DNA of 64,000 nucleotides from Flavisphingomonas formosensis (GCF_009755815.1 NZ_WRPK01000010.1:1-64000); one strand, 5' to 3'. Positions 24,289-33,344 are shown, counted from the stretch's first letter. Program-made: numbers and translations. Notes: generated by a model from the sequence alone, not told the origin.

Positions 24289-25188
24289 TCACATATCCTT
24301 ATATTGGTCGTAGAGCCCCTGAACCGCCGCCTTGATGTCGCCCCGCCGATAACCGAGCAGCGCATTCTCCTCCGCGTCGGGTTCGTAATAGAGCGTGTTG
24401 CCGCGTCCGAAGAAGATCGCGACATCCGGCAGCAGCGCCATCTCCTCGTCCTTCACCTCTGGCTTCGGACGGCCAGCCGCTTCGAAGAACAGGCCGAAAT
24501 AGTCCTGGAAGCTGAGATTCTCGTCGCCGACGAGGTAGGATGTGCCAGGCACGCCGCGCTCGATCGCGCCGAACACCGCCTCGGAGAGCGAGCGGCACGA
24601 GATGAAGTTGACCCCGCCCGGCGGCACCGTCTCGGGCAGGCCGAGCTTGCCCTGGCCGAACTGCACATAGGCGACGAACATCGGGATGATCAGCCCATCC
24701 ACGGCACCGAGCACGAAGGGCGCGTTGACGCTCATCGAGCGGAAATTGCCATCGGCGAGCGCGCAGACGCCCTCGTCGGATTCCTTGCGCGAGCGGATAT
24801 AGGCATTGCCCTCGACGAGCTGCGGCGCGGCCTGCGGATAGAAGCTGCCGATGTTGACGGCGTTCTTCACACCCGCGACTTTCAGCGATTCGAAGAAGCG
24901 CGGGATGGCGATGCTGTTCGCCTGACGCCAATAGTCGTCGCCGCCATCCTGCGGAATGTGGCGCACGTCGTTGCCTGCCGCGAAGACAACCGCATCGAAC
25001 TTGGCGAGATCCGCCTTGTCGAAGCTGTTCTCGATATAATTGCCCTTGAGGAAGGGCAGATTGCCGAGCGGCGTGCCGGCCTGCGGCGCGTTGCGCCCGG
25101 CGATGGTCACGTCATGGCCCATCGCCTTGTAGCGCAGCGCGGCATCGCCGCCGATCATCCCGCCGCCGCCGACCACCAAAATCTTCAT
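24289..25188 (-). CDS. NAD-dependent epimerase/dehydratase-family protein
   Basis: A 299-residue extended-SDR/NmrA-like protein. It has an N-terminal Rossmann motif KILVVGGGGMIGGDAALRYK and VFAAGNDVRH. I find no clear YxxxK pair, so it may be an atypical reductase or a regulatory NmrA-like protein. ATG 25188 is chosen over the frame's first codon because it follows AGAGGAAG and begins the Rossmann strand. It is 2 nt upstream of the SDR gene and is followed by TetR, giving a three-gene unit. Confidence 0.78.
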   Translation of the reverse strand: MKILVVGGGGMIGGDAALRYKAMGHDVTIAGRNAPQAGTPLGNLPFLKGNYIENSFDKADLAKFDAVVFAAGNDVRHIPQDGGDDYWRQANSIAIPRFFESLKVAGVKNAVNIGSFYPQAAPQLVEGNAYIRSRKESDEGVCALADGNFRSMSVNAPFVLGAVDGLIIPMFVAYVQFGQGKLGLPETVPPGGVNFISCRSLSEAVFGAIERGVPGTSYLVGDENLSFQDYFGLFFEAAGRPKPEVKDEEMALLPDVAIFFGRGNTLYYEPDAEENALLGYRRGDIKAAVQGLYDQYKDM

Positions 25189-25204
25189 CGGTATACTTCC
25201 TCTT

Positions 25205-25293
25205 GTCATGCTGAACTTGTTTCAGCATCCACTTCTCAATCTGCATAGTCCGTGCGTTCTGCACGATGGACCCTGAAACAAGTTCAGGGTGAC
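25205..25293. repeat. REP-type inverted repeat, type B
   Basis: The left half GTCATGCTGAACTTGTTTCA and the right half CTGAAACAAGTTCAGGGTGA form an inverted pair about 89 bp end to end, each with its own internal hairpin. Its architecture is like the type A elements but the core (GAACTTGTTTC) differs. It sits between two genes of the same orientation. Confidence 0.78.
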
Positions 25294-25300
25294 GACTGCG

Positions 25301-26155
25301 CTAGAAATTCATCCCGTTGCCGGTGATCACCGGAACGTTGGTCCAGGTACCGTTGACGTCGCGGTACCAGCCGCCCGCGGCCAGCGCGCCGCCGTCTATG
25401 TGGAGCGACGTGCCCGTGATCCAGCCGGCGAGCGAGCTCGCCAGGAACAGGATGCCGCCGGCCATGTCCTCGGGCTCGCCGAAACGGCCCATCGGGATCC
25501 AGCTCTTGATATGCTCGCGATGTTCGGGCGCGATCATCTTCCAGATCGCGACCTGCGGCGTGTCGGTGGTCTCCGGCGCGATCAGGTTGACGCGGATGCC
25601 CTCCGGCGCGAGCTCGACCGCGAGGCTCTTGGTGAAGCCGGTGACGCCCGCCTTGAACGCCGCATAGACCGCGCCGTTGGGGATGGCGCGGAAGCCCTCG
25701 ATCGAGGAGACGCTGACGATGCTGCTGCCGGCGCCCTTCTTGCGCAGAAGCGGGATCATCGCGCGCGTCACCGAGAAGATATGGCGCAGATTGACCGCGT
25801 AGAGACGCTCGATCTCGTCGTCGGTCATGTCCCAGAAGCGCTTGGCGATCATCAGGAAGTCGCCGACATTGTTGACCAGCACGTCGAGCCCGCCGAAGCG
25901 CGCGTCGATATCCTCCGCCAGCCTGGCGACCGTCGCGGAATCGGTGACGTCGCCGACCACGACCATCGCCTCCACGCCCGCGCCCTCCAGCGCCTGACGG
26001 ACATCGTCGGCGCGATCCTGACGCTTCTCGATGACGGCAAGCTTCGCGCCGGCCTTGCCGAACGCCTCCGCCGTGGCGCGCCCGATGCCGACGCCGCCAC
26101 CGGTGACGAGTACGATCTTACCGCTGAAATCGATCAAGCCCGCTCTCCCGCTCAT
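25301..26155 (-). CDS. SDR-family oxidoreductase
   Basis: A 284-residue short-chain dehydrogenase with TGGGVGIGRATAEAFG, NNVGDF, the Tyr-Lys pair in YAAFK near residue 180, and GWITGTSLHIDGG near the end. The ATG at 26155 has no convincing ribosome site. A TTG six codons later (26137) sits behind GGGAGA and would give the family-typical start of the form (M)IDFSGKIVLVTGG, so the true protein may be six residues shorter. It is divergent from the MDR gene at 26331. Confidence 0.87.
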   Translation of the reverse strand: MSGRAGLIDFSGKIVLVTGGGVGIGRATAEAFGKAGAKLAVIEKRQDRADDVRQALEGAGVEAMVVVGDVTDSATVARLAEDIDARFGGLDVLVNNVGDFLMIAKRFWDMTDDEIERLYAVNLRHIFSVTRAMIPLLRKKGAGSSIVSVSSIEGFRAIPNGAVYAAFKAGVTGFTKSLAVELAPEGIRVNLIAPETTDTPQVAIWKMIAPEHREHIKSWIPMGRFGEPEDMAGGILFLASSLAGWITGTSLHIDGGALAAGGWYRDVNGTWTNVPVITGNGMNF

Positions 26156-26330
26156 TGGCCCGAATTTTGACGAGTCGAGTATCGCTATATCGCGAGTACG
26201 GCAACTATGTTTCACGCATTGTCACATCTGTCAGCAGAATCGCTTTGCTTTTGCGTTGCGCGAAGGGCAGAACCGCGCTGCAATCAATCGCCCAGCAACG
26301 GTGGCGAGACACAGGGAGAGCGGCATTCCG

Positions 26331-27371
26331 ATGAGCGTGACGGCATCGAACACGGCGGAGGCCGGGGCGGACCAGGCGAGCATGCAGGCGATGGTGCTGG
26401 ATCATTTCGGCGGGCCCGAAGTGCTGCATCTGGCGACGATCGAGCGGCCGCGCGCGGCGCCCGGCGGCGTGATCGTCCAGGTCGCCTATGCGGGGGTCAA
26501 TCCGGCCGACTGGAAGACCCGCGAGGGCTGGCTGTCGCAGTTCTTCGAATATCAGTTTCCGTTCGTCGTCGGCTTCGATGCCGCGGGCCTCGTCTCCGAG
26601 GTCGGCGAAGGCGTCACGGACCTCAAGGTCGGCGACCGGGTCGTCACCGCCTCCAACATGGGCCGGGGCGAGCGCGGCTCCTATGCGCAATATGTCGCCT
26701 CGGACCGCGAGCGCGTCGTGAAGCTGCCGGACCATGTGTCGCTCAAGGACGCGGCTGCGATGCCGACCGCGGCGATCACTGCCTGGCAGGCGGTGTTCGA
26801 CGTCGGCGGCACCAAGGAGGGCTCCATCGTGCTGGTCAATGGCGGAGCCGGCGGCACGGGAACCTATGCGCTGCAGCTCGCCAAGATGGCGGGCGCCAAG
26901 GTCGCGGTGACCTGCGGGCCGGCCAATATCGACTATATGCGCGCGATGGGCGCCGATCTGGTGATCAATTATCGCGAGGGCGGCGTGCGCGAGGCGGTGC
27001 AGGCCTGGGCGCCCGAGGGCGTCGACCTGGTCGTCGACACGGTCGGCCAGGGCTCGCTGCTCGATTCGATCGAGATGGTGAAGCGCGGCGGCATCGTCGC
27101 GCCGATCGGCACGCTGATCGCGAACGAGCCGATGCCGGACGCGGCCCGCGCCGAGGAGCTCGGCGTCAAGGTGATCCACACCATGTCGACATTCGAGAAC
27201 CAGGAACGACAACTCAATGCGCTGGTGAAGGTGCTCGGCGAAGGTAAGATCCGCGCGCCGCAGATTGAGGTGATGCCGCTCACCGAGGCGGGCGAAGCGC
27301 AGCGCCGCGTCGCCGACGGCCATGTCCGCGGCAAGATCCTGCTCGAGGTGGACGGGAGCCTGGGAGAATGA
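26331..27371 (+). CDS. MDR-family NADP-dependent oxidoreductase (quinone reductase-like)
   Basis: A 346-residue zinc-free medium-chain dehydrogenase/reductase. It has an N-terminal GroES-like domain (GVNPADWKTREGW, VGDRVV). The nucleotide domain has NGGAGGTGTYALQLAKMAGA near residue 170, in place of the common AAAGGVG. It likely reduces a quinone or an activated alkene using NADPH. It is the first gene of a plus-strand group; its stop overlaps the next start (ATGA). Confidence 0.87.
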   Translation: MSVTASNTAEAGADQASMQAMVLDHFGGPEVLHLATIERPRAAPGGVIVQVAYAGVNPADWKTREGWLSQFFEYQFPFVVGFDAAGLVSEVGEGVTDLKVGDRVVTASNMGRGERGSYAQYVASDRERVVKLPDHVSLKDAAAMPTAAITAWQAVFDVGGTKEGSIVLVNGGAGGTGTYALQLAKMAGAKVAVTCGPANIDYMRAMGADLVINYREGGVREAVQAWAPEGVDLVVDTVGQGSLLDSIEMVKRGGIVAPIGTLIANEPMPDAARAEELGVKVIHTMSTFENQERQLNALVKVLGEGKIRAPQIEVMPLTEAGEAQRRVADGHVRGKILLEVDGSLGE

Positions 27372-27718
27372 GTGACGCGCCGATTTGGATCCTCGACGAG
27401 GTGACGACCAAGCCGGGCCAAGGCCCGGCATTCCTCGCCGCCTATATGGAGCGTTACGTGCCCAAGGCGCAGGCACGCGGCATGACCCTGGCGCACCGCA
27501 TGGTGGAGCCGGCGATGTGGCTCGACGATGCCCCCAACCGGCTCCTGTTCGTCTGGACATTGCCCAATCCCGGCGCGGTCTGGGGCAGCAAGCATGTCGC
27601 GCGGCCCGACGCCGACGTGAGCCGGTGGTGGAACGAGGAAGCACCCGCCTTCATCGAATCGCGGCGGCGCTCGACCCTGGCCGATGCCGACATGCTCGCG
27701 GAGTATGACAATGTATAA
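27368..27718 (+). CDS. NIPSNAP/dimeric alpha-beta barrel-like protein
   Basis: A 116-residue soluble protein. It has an early beta strand and Gly-Gln turn (EVTTKPGQGPAFLAAYMERY) and conserved Trp-rich C-terminal part. This resembles small ferredoxin-like dimeric barrels (NIPSNAP/ABM type) found in catabolic clusters. The role is unknown; accessory or isomerase-like functions are possible. It overlaps both the MDR gene (4 nt) and the next gene (8 nt), so the three are co-translated. Confidence 0.65.
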   Translation: MSDAPIWILDEVTTKPGQGPAFLAAYMERYVPKAQARGMTLAHRMVEPAMWLDDAPNRLLFVWTLPNPGAVWGSKHVARPDADVSRWWNEEAPAFIESRRRSTLADADMLAEYDNV

Positions 27719-28370
27719 TCTGCTCTCCGTGCTCACCTTCGCGCCGGGGCTGGACGCCGCCGGCCGCGACGCCTTTGCCGCGACGGTCGGCAAGGCCGCG
27801 GCCGCCCTGCCCGGCGTGCGCAACGTGATGTTCGAGCCCACCCTGCCCGGCGTCTATAATGGCGGCGACTATCTGCTGCGGCTCGTCTTCGACGACAAGG
27901 CGGCTGCCGACGCGGCCATGGCGAGCGAGACCTGGGCGCCGGCCAAGGCGTTGATCGACGACAAGGCGACCATCTCCTATGTGCAGCGCGTCGCCTATCC
28001 GGGCGGACGCTCGGGCGGATCCTCGGACGGCTCGGGCCTGTTCCGTGTCGCCCTGTTCTGCGCCAATGTGAACCCCACGCCCGAGCGGCTGGAAGCCTTC
28101 GCCGACCAGACGTCGGGCATGCCGAACCATGTCCGCTCGATCCTGCGCTGGCAGCTTTCGACCGCGGACGAGGCCGAGGGCGACCGTCCCTGGACCACGG
28201 TCTGGGAGCAGGAATATCGCGATCTCGACGGGCTCAACGGCCCTTATATGATGCACCCGGTGCATTGGGCGCATGTCGAGCGCTGGTTCGACACCGAATA
28301 TACCGAGCATCTCGTCGATTCGATCCTGGTACACACCTTCTGCGCCATCCAGCGGCCGGTGATCGTCTGA
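27711..28370 (+). CDS. Conserved protein of alpha+beta barrel type
   Basis: A 219-residue protein with two regions resembling stress-responsive ferredoxin-like barrels (residues 1-90 and 105-215). It has no signal peptide or known active site. ATG 27711 is preferred over 27705 because it lies about 7 nt after GCGGAG. It sits between the NIPSNAP-like gene and the MFS permease gene, so it is probably part of the same substrate-handling unit. The function is not recognised. Confidence 0.65.
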   Translation: MYNLLSVLTFAPGLDAAGRDAFAATVGKAAAALPGVRNVMFEPTLPGVYNGGDYLLRLVFDDKAAADAAMASETWAPAKALIDDKATISYVQRVAYPGGRSGGSSDGSGLFRVALFCANVNPTPERLEAFADQTSGMPNHVRSILRWQLSTADEAEGDRPWTTVWEQEYRDLDGLNGPYMMHPVHWAHVERWFDTEYTEHLVDSILVHTFCAIQRPVIV

Positions 28371-28411
28371 ACGCCGCCGTCGCGCCAGCGAACCATCCGC
28401 TCGCCTGGCGC

Positions 28412-29569
28412 ATGGCCGGGATCGCCGCGCTGGCGCAGAATGTCGGCGTCGGCCTGATGTTCGGATCCTTCGGCGTGCTGCTGAAGCCGCTGGAGGAGAC
28501 GCTGCACGTCGGGCGCGACGTGAGCGTGCTCGGCATGCCGCTCGTAATGATCGGCATGTCGTTGCTCGGCCCCGTCGTCGGCGCGTTGAGCGGCCGCTTC
28601 ACCATCCGCAGCCTGATGATCCTCGGCGCGCTGCTGACCGCGGCGGGCTATCTGGCCCTCTCCTTCGCGACGACGATCGCGTTCAACCTCGCGGCCTATG
28701 CGCTGCTGATCGGGCCCGGCTTCGTGTTCCTGAGCGTGGTGTTGCCTTCGGCGCTCACCGCGCGCTGGTTCGTGTCCGGCCGCGGGCGTGCGCTCGGCAT
28801 CGTCAACATGCCGATCTTCGTGATGCTGACGCCGCTGGCGGTGACGGCGCTGCTCGGCATTGGCGGGCTCACCCTCGCCTATCGCGCGATGGCGGTCGTC
28901 GCGCTGGCGCTGGTGCCGATCCTCTGGTTCATCGTCGAGCATCTGCCGGCTGCGTCCGATGTCGACGCCGGCGATACCACTGCCTCGCCCGACCAGGGCC
29001 TCAGCACCGCGGCGCTCGCCACCAACGCGACCTATTGGAAGATGACGATCGCGGCCGCCGCGATCGCGACCGGCGGCACGATCCTCTCCACGCATATCGT
29101 GGCAATGACGATCGGCTGGGGTGTCGCGCCCGCGCAGGCCGCGCTGCTCGTCACGATCATGGCCGGCGCGGGCATGGCGGGGTCGCTCGCCTTCGGCTGG
29201 CTGGCGGACAAGGTGGGCGGCGCCCGCGCGCTGATGATCAACTGCGTGGGCCAGATCCTGCTCTGGGGCCTGCTGCTGCTGCAGCCCGGCTATGCCATAC
29301 TGGCCGTGCTCATCGCGCTGATCGGGGTGGGTGGCGCGGGGCTGGTCGCGGCATTCGGGACGGCGCTCGCCGAGCATTTCGGGCCGGCGAGCTTCGGCCG
29401 GGCCTATGGCTTCAGCAACCTCGTCAACCTGCCCTTCATCGCTGGCGGCGCACCGCTGGCCGGGCTGATCTTCGTCCGGACCGGCAGCTATGCCGCGGCG
29501 ATGATCGGACAGATGGGTTTCTTCCTGCTCGGCGCAGTGCTGGCCGCGAGCGTGCGGCGGCGGGCTTAA
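28412..29569 (+). CDS. Major facilitator superfamily transporter
   Basis: A 12-helix MFS permease of 385 or more residues. It resembles the oxalate/formate and monocarboxylate-type permeases, with GSFGVLLKPLEETLHVGRDV between helices 1 and 2 and GWLADKVGGARALM in the second half. ATG 28412 begins inside the first helix, leaving almost no cytoplasmic tail. The only upstream in-frame start-like codon is CTG 28367, overlapping the previous stop as CTGA, which would add 15 plausible residues. The true start is therefore uncertain. It probably imports the substrate of the three preceding genes. Confidence 0.85.
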   Translation: MAGIAALAQNVGVGLMFGSFGVLLKPLEETLHVGRDVSVLGMPLVMIGMSLLGPVVGALSGRFTIRSLMILGALLTAAGYLALSFATTIAFNLAAYALLIGPGFVFLSVVLPSALTARWFVSGRGRALGIVNMPIFVMLTPLAVTALLGIGGLTLAYRAMAVVALALVPILWFIVEHLPAASDVDAGDTTASPDQGLSTAALATNATYWKMTIAAAAIATGGTILSTHIVAMTIGWGVAPAQAALLVTIMAGAGMAGSLAFGWLADKVGGARALMINCVGQILLWGLLLLQPGYAILAVLIALIGVGGAGLVAAFGTALAEHFGPASFGRAYGFSNLVNLPFIAGGAPLAGLIFVRTGSYAAAMIGQMGFFLLGAVLAASVRRRA

Positions 29570-29596
29570 ACGCGCCCCCCCTGTCGGTGGGCACGG

Positions 29597-29699
29597 TCTC
29601 GACAACCCGCTTGGGCTGAGCTTGTCGAAGCCCCTTCCTGTCTTCTTCATCCGACAAAAAAGGGAGCACTTCGACAAGCTCAGTGCAAACGGGTCGAGA
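29597..29699. repeat. REP-type inverted repeat, type C copy 1
   Basis: An inverted repeat with outer arms TCTCGAC / GTCGAGA and inner cores GGGCTGAGCTTGTCGAAG and CACTTCGACAAGCTCAGTG. It lies between the convergent MFS and NTF2-like genes. A related copy is at 35517-35622. Confidence 0.8.
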
Positions 29700-29735
29700 A
29701 AATCCCGTGAGCTAAGCTTGGATGACGACGGAAGG

Positions 29736-30356
29736 TCAGCGCACCCGCACGGTGGGCGGCTTCGCGCCGCGGCGCATCGTCTCGATGAACCTCTCCAGCG
29801 GCGCCGGCTCGGTCACCGGCGCGTCCGACGGCTTGGTCCGCGCCCAGAATTCCTTCCAGGACGGGAAATAATCGTGATAGCCGCCCTCATAGGGCTCGCG
29901 GCCCGGCCAGCGCATCTTGCGCGATCCGATCGGCGGCTTGTTGAGATCCGTCGCGTACCAGTAGAGCGGCAGGCGACGGCGGAAATACCAGCGGCCGGCG
30001 ATCCGCTCATATTTGTCGACATACATCATCTGCATGATCACCCATTCCGGGCCGGTCTCATGCTCGTTCTTGGAATAGACAACGCCCTGGGCATGATCGG
30101 GATCGTCGAACTCGATGATGTGGCCGCCGATATGGTGCGAGGTGCCGTCGAACTGCTGGCGCATCGTGTCGTCGAACCAGGCGCGCAAAGCGGCGCGCCC
30201 GGTCTCGCCGTTGCCGACCTTCACATCCCCGGGGAACAGGCCGACCCAGGCGTCCGCATCGCGCATGTCCAGCGCCAAGCTGTATTTCGCGGCGAGCTGG
30301 CGGATGGCGTCGATTGATTCGAGGCGATCGATGCGGGCTTCGAGATCGGCGGACAT
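29736..30356 (-). CDS. SnoaL/NTF2-like protein
   Basis: A 206-residue NTF2-fold protein (LEARIDRLESIDAIRQLAAKYSLALDMRDADAW at the start, here the usual helix pair). The barrel holds DGTSHHIGGHIIEFDD near residue 75. A C-terminal extension of about 60 residues is Trp/Arg-rich. Such proteins act as isomerases, dehydratases or hydroxylase partners on cyclic substrates; which applies here is not visible. Its start is 1 nt after the stop of the epoxide-hydrolase-like gene, so they form an operon. Confidence 0.8.
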   Translation of the reverse strand: MSADLEARIDRLESIDAIRQLAAKYSLALDMRDADAWVGLFPGDVKVGNGETGRAALRAWFDDTMRQQFDGTSHHIGGHIIEFDDPDHAQGVVYSKNEHETGPEWVIMQMMYVDKYERIAGRWYFRRRLPLYWYATDLNKPPIGSRKMRWPGREPYEGGYHDYFPSWKEFWARTKPSDAPVTEPAPLERFIETMRRGAKPPTVRVR

Positions 30357-30357
30357 T

Positions 30358-31329
30358 CTATCTCCCTATGTCGTTCAGAAATTCGACCATCAGCCGGGTC
30401 ACGTCGGCGGATCGCTCGAGCTGGATCATATGACCGGCCTTGGGCAGCATCTCCACGCGGCGGACATCCTCATAATGCTCCCGGATCGCCTCGATCGGGC
30501 CGTCGCCGTGCCACACCTCGAGGTCGACGTCATTCTCGCTGCCGATGAAATAGAAGGGCACCGTGCATTTGAGGCCGCGATAGGGCGCGCGCTGGTGCCA
30601 GCGCAGATCCATCGCGCGATACCAGTTGAGCCCGCCGGTGAAGCCGGTGCGGCTATATTCCGAGACGAGCCATTCCAGCTCCCACTCTTCCAGCCAGGGC
30701 CAGGGGAGCGGCGGCGGCTCGGGCATGGCGTCGATATAGGTGGTGCCGGGCGGATGCTTCCAGATGTCGATATAATGGAAGTCGCCGGAGAGGGTGTAGA
30801 ACACCTTGTGCAGGAAGCGGCGCGGCTGGGCGGCAAGGTCCGCATCGGCCGGCCCTACCGGGCGGAAATAGTCGATATGGACGAAATGGCGCGTCGCCCA
30901 GTCGGCCGCTTCGGCGAGCGGCGTGATGTCGGGTCGATCGGGGAAGTGCGGGTTTTCGAGGCCGATCACCGCGCGCACCCGATCGGGATGGCGATGGGCG
31001 AGGTCGTAGATCGCGAAGACCCCGAAATCGAGGCCGGCGAACACTGCCTTCTCCTCGCCGAGATGATCGAGCAGGCCGATCAGGTCGCCGACGGTGTGGT
31101 CGACATCATAAGCCGAGGCATCGGCGGGCGCCTCGGTTTGGCCCATGCCGCGCATGTCCGGCGCGACGACGCGCCAGCCGGCGGCGGCGAGCGCCGGGAT
31201 CTGGCGGTGCCAGCTCAGCCAGAGGTGCGGGAAGCCGTGGCAGAGGATGATGAGCGGCCCCTCGCCCTGCTCCACATAATGCATGGCGATGCCGTTCATC
31301 GTCGCGTGCCGGTGCATCCACTCCGCCAT
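30358..31329 (-). CDS. Epoxide hydrolase-like alpha/beta hydrolase
   Basis: A 323-residue cytoplasmic alpha/beta hydrolase. The oxyanion motif is HGFPHLWLSWHRQ (residues 31-43). The nucleophile elbow is FAGLDFGVFA with Asp101, in place of the common GHDWGA. The C-terminal catalytic His lies in KAGHMIQLERSADV. A Trp follows the oxyanion motif, as in fluoroacetate dehalogenases and epoxide hydrolases, so either activity is possible. It is co-transcribed with the NTF2-like gene and is divergent from the KstD-like gene. Confidence 0.85.
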   Translation of the reverse strand: MAEWMHRHATMNGIAMHYVEQGEGPLIILCHGFPHLWLSWHRQIPALAAAGWRVVAPDMRGMGQTEAPADASAYDVDHTVGDLIGLLDHLGEEKAVFAGLDFGVFAIYDLAHRHPDRVRAVIGLENPHFPDRPDITPLAEAADWATRHFVHIDYFRPVGPADADLAAQPRRFLHKVFYTLSGDFHYIDIWKHPPGTTYIDAMPEPPPLPWPWLEEWELEWLVSEYSRTGFTGGLNWYRAMDLRWHQRAPYRGLKCTVPFYFIGSENDVDLEVWHGDGPIEAIREHYEDVRRVEMLPKAGHMIQLERSADVTRLMVEFLNDIGR

Positions 31330-31349
31330 GGCCCCTCCCTCCCCGCCGG

Positions 31350-31378
31350 TTTCGATGCCGGGCTCTGGATTGTGTCAA
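31350..31378 (-). promoter_or_regulatory. Possible promoter of the hydrolase-NTF2 operon
   Basis: On the minus strand TTGACA (31378-31373) is followed after 17 nt by TCGAAA. A plus-strand TTGACA at 31414-31419 faces the KstD-like gene and could be its -35. The -10 matches are weak, so this is a suggestion only. Confidence 0.35.
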
Positions 31379-31468
31379 CTTGACCGATCGGGCCCACATT
31401 AGTTTCATTTGCGTTGACAGCAATGCCAATCCCTTCGCACTAGGGCGCAATCGTCTTTCGCGGAAACG

Positions 31469-31488
31469 CTTTTGCGTTTTGGCAAAAG
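31469..31488. promoter_or_regulatory. Palindrome in the KstD upstream region
   Basis: CTTTTGC-GTTTTG-GCAAAAG is a perfect 7-bp inverted repeat, 131 nt upstream of the KstD-like start and just downstream of the possible plus-strand promoter. It could be an operator or an early-transcript hairpin. No regulator is assigned. The rest of 31330-31618 shows nothing else I can name. Confidence 0.4.
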
Positions 31489-31618
31489 GCGTGGATCGGG
31501 CCCCGCTTGCGGCGAGCAGGGCCGGGATTCACGCTTCGGGCACGATTACGCCCGAAACGAACTTGGTCTAGCGTAGCGCAGATGCTGCATGGATCGCAGC
31601 GCGTGGGAGATGAACGGA

Positions 31619-33307
31619 ATGGCTTTCGACAAATCCGTCGATCTGCTGGTAGTGGGATCGGGCAGCGGCGGTTTGGTTGCCGCATTGCGTGCTGCGCAGC
31701 ATGGCGGGGACGTCCTGCTGGTCGAGAAAGGCGCGCTCTGGGGCGGCACGTCCGGCACGTCGGGCGGCGGCGTCTGGATTCCGGGCAGCCATCAGGCAGC
31801 CGCGGCCGGCCACCCGGACGATCTTGACGACGCATTCCAGTATATCCGTGCGCTGACCGCGCAGAATGTGCCGGATTCTCTGGTCCGCGCCTATGTCGAC
31901 AATGCCCATCGCATGCTGAAATGGGCCGAGGACAAGGCCGGCGTGGTGTTCGCCGCCCTGCCCTATCCGGATTATTACCCGGAGGTTCCAGGCAGCCGCG
32001 AGGGCTATCGCACCCATCTCCTGCCCGGCGTGCTCGATGCCCGCGAGATGAACCGCGAGGCATTCGACACGATGCAGCGCGTCTCACCGGCCGCCAGCTT
32101 GTTCGGCCGGATCAACTGGCTGTTTGCGGAAACCTATATCGCGCTCTATCGCCCAAAGGGCTGGTGGAAGACCGTCGGCTCCATGATGGCGCGCTACTGG
32201 CTCGACATTCCGCAGCGGCTGCGCAGCAAGAGCGACCGGCGGCTGACCCTGGCGCCGGCGCTGATGGGCCTGCTGCGCAACGCCTTCGACAAGGCCGGCG
32301 CCAAGATGTGGCTGAAGAGCCCGTTCGTCTCGCTGATCGAGGAGAATGGTCGCATCGTCGGCGCCGTCGTCCGCCACGAAGGCAAGGAGGTGCGGATCGA
32401 GGCGCGCAAGGGCGTCGTGCTCGCGTCCGGCGGTTTCGAGCGCAATGCAGAGCTGCGCCGCAAATATCTGATGGACGCGTATAATCCGAACATCAGCGGC
32501 GGCCAGGTGAACAATACCGGCGACGCGCTGCTCGAAGCGATGCGTCACGGGGCCGCGACGCGGAACCTCGACTCCGCCTGGTATGCACCGATGTTCTTCG
32601 TGCCCGGCGAGGATCGGGGACGGCTGTCGACGATGGAACGGGCGATGCCTTATTCGATCATCGTCAACCAGGAGGGCCGCCGCTTCGCCAACGAGGCGTT
32701 GGCCTATCATCGCTTCGCCGAGACGATGATCCAGGTGAACAAGAAGGACGGCAAGGTCGATCCGAGCTGGTTCGTGTTCGACGCCACCTATCGCTTCAAA
32801 TATCCGGTCGGCGCGGTGCTGCCGCTGATCCCGGATTTCGCGCTGTCCACAGGCGCCAAGAAGGTGCTGCTCAAATCCTCGACCATCGCCGGGCTGGCCA
32901 AGAAGATGAAGGTGAAGCCGGAGGTGCTGGAGGACACGGTCTCGCGCTTCAACGCGATGGCGAAGGCGGGCAAGGATACCGAGTTCGGCCGCGGCGACCA
33001 GGCCTATGACCGGCTCTACGGCGATCCGAGCGTGGCGCCGAACCCGACGCTCGGCCCGGTGGAGAAGGCGCCCTTCTACGCGGTGCCGCTGCATCTCGGC
33101 GACATCGGCACCAATGGCGGCCTCATCACCGACGAACGCGCGCATGTGCTGCGCGAGGATGGCAGCATCATTCCGGGCCTCTATGCGATCGGCAACGTCG
33201 CGGCCTCGGTGATGGGCTATTCCTATCCCGGCGCCGGCTCGACCCTCGGCCCGGCGATGACCTTCGGCTATCTCGCCGCGGCGGACGCGATGGGGATCAA
33301 CGAGTAG
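31619..33307 (+). CDS. FAD-dependent 3-ketosteroid delta1-dehydrogenase-like enzyme
   Basis: A 562-residue flavoprotein of the KstD/fumarate reductase family. It has the FAD motif VVGSGSGGLVAALRAAQHGG, TSGTSGGGVWIPG near residue 45, VVLASGGFERNAELRRKYL near residue 275, and a C-terminal GYSYPGAGSTLGPAMTFGYL holding the Tyr-Pro-Gly region used in KstD catalysis. These enzymes desaturate C1-C2 of 3-ketosteroids. Other ring ketones are possible for a distant member. ATG 31619 is chosen because GGGAGA lies 9 nt upstream; ATG 31610 is too close to it. It stands alone on its strand, divergent from the hydrolase operon. Confidence 0.87.
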   Translation: MAFDKSVDLLVVGSGSGGLVAALRAAQHGGDVLLVEKGALWGGTSGTSGGGVWIPGSHQAAAAGHPDDLDDAFQYIRALTAQNVPDSLVRAYVDNAHRMLKWAEDKAGVVFAALPYPDYYPEVPGSREGYRTHLLPGVLDAREMNREAFDTMQRVSPAASLFGRINWLFAETYIALYRPKGWWKTVGSMMARYWLDIPQRLRSKSDRRLTLAPALMGLLRNAFDKAGAKMWLKSPFVSLIEENGRIVGAVVRHEGKEVRIEARKGVVLASGGFERNAELRRKYLMDAYNPNISGGQVNNTGDALLEAMRHGAATRNLDSAWYAPMFFVPGEDRGRLSTMERAMPYSIIVNQEGRRFANEALAYHRFAETMIQVNKKDGKVDPSWFVFDATYRFKYPVGAVLPLIPDFALSTGAKKVLLKSSTIAGLAKKMKVKPEVLEDTVSRFNAMAKAGKDTEFGRGDQAYDRLYGDPSVAPNPTLGPVEKAPFYAVPLHLGDIGTNGGLITDERAHVLREDGSIIPGLYAIGNVAASVMGYSYPGAGSTLGPAMTFGYLAAADAMGINE

Positions 33308-33313
33308 GAACAC

Positions 33314-33344
33314 CCCGTCATCCGATAAAAGTCGCGATGACGGG
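33314..33344. terminator. Hairpin between convergent KstD and LysR genes
   Basis: CCCGTCATC / GATGACGGG form a perfect 9-bp stem with a 13-nt loop. It ends 4 nt before the LysR stop and starts 6 nt after the KstD stop. The arms resemble a REP half-element. There is no T-run, but the position suits a bidirectional transcript end. Confidence 0.5.
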
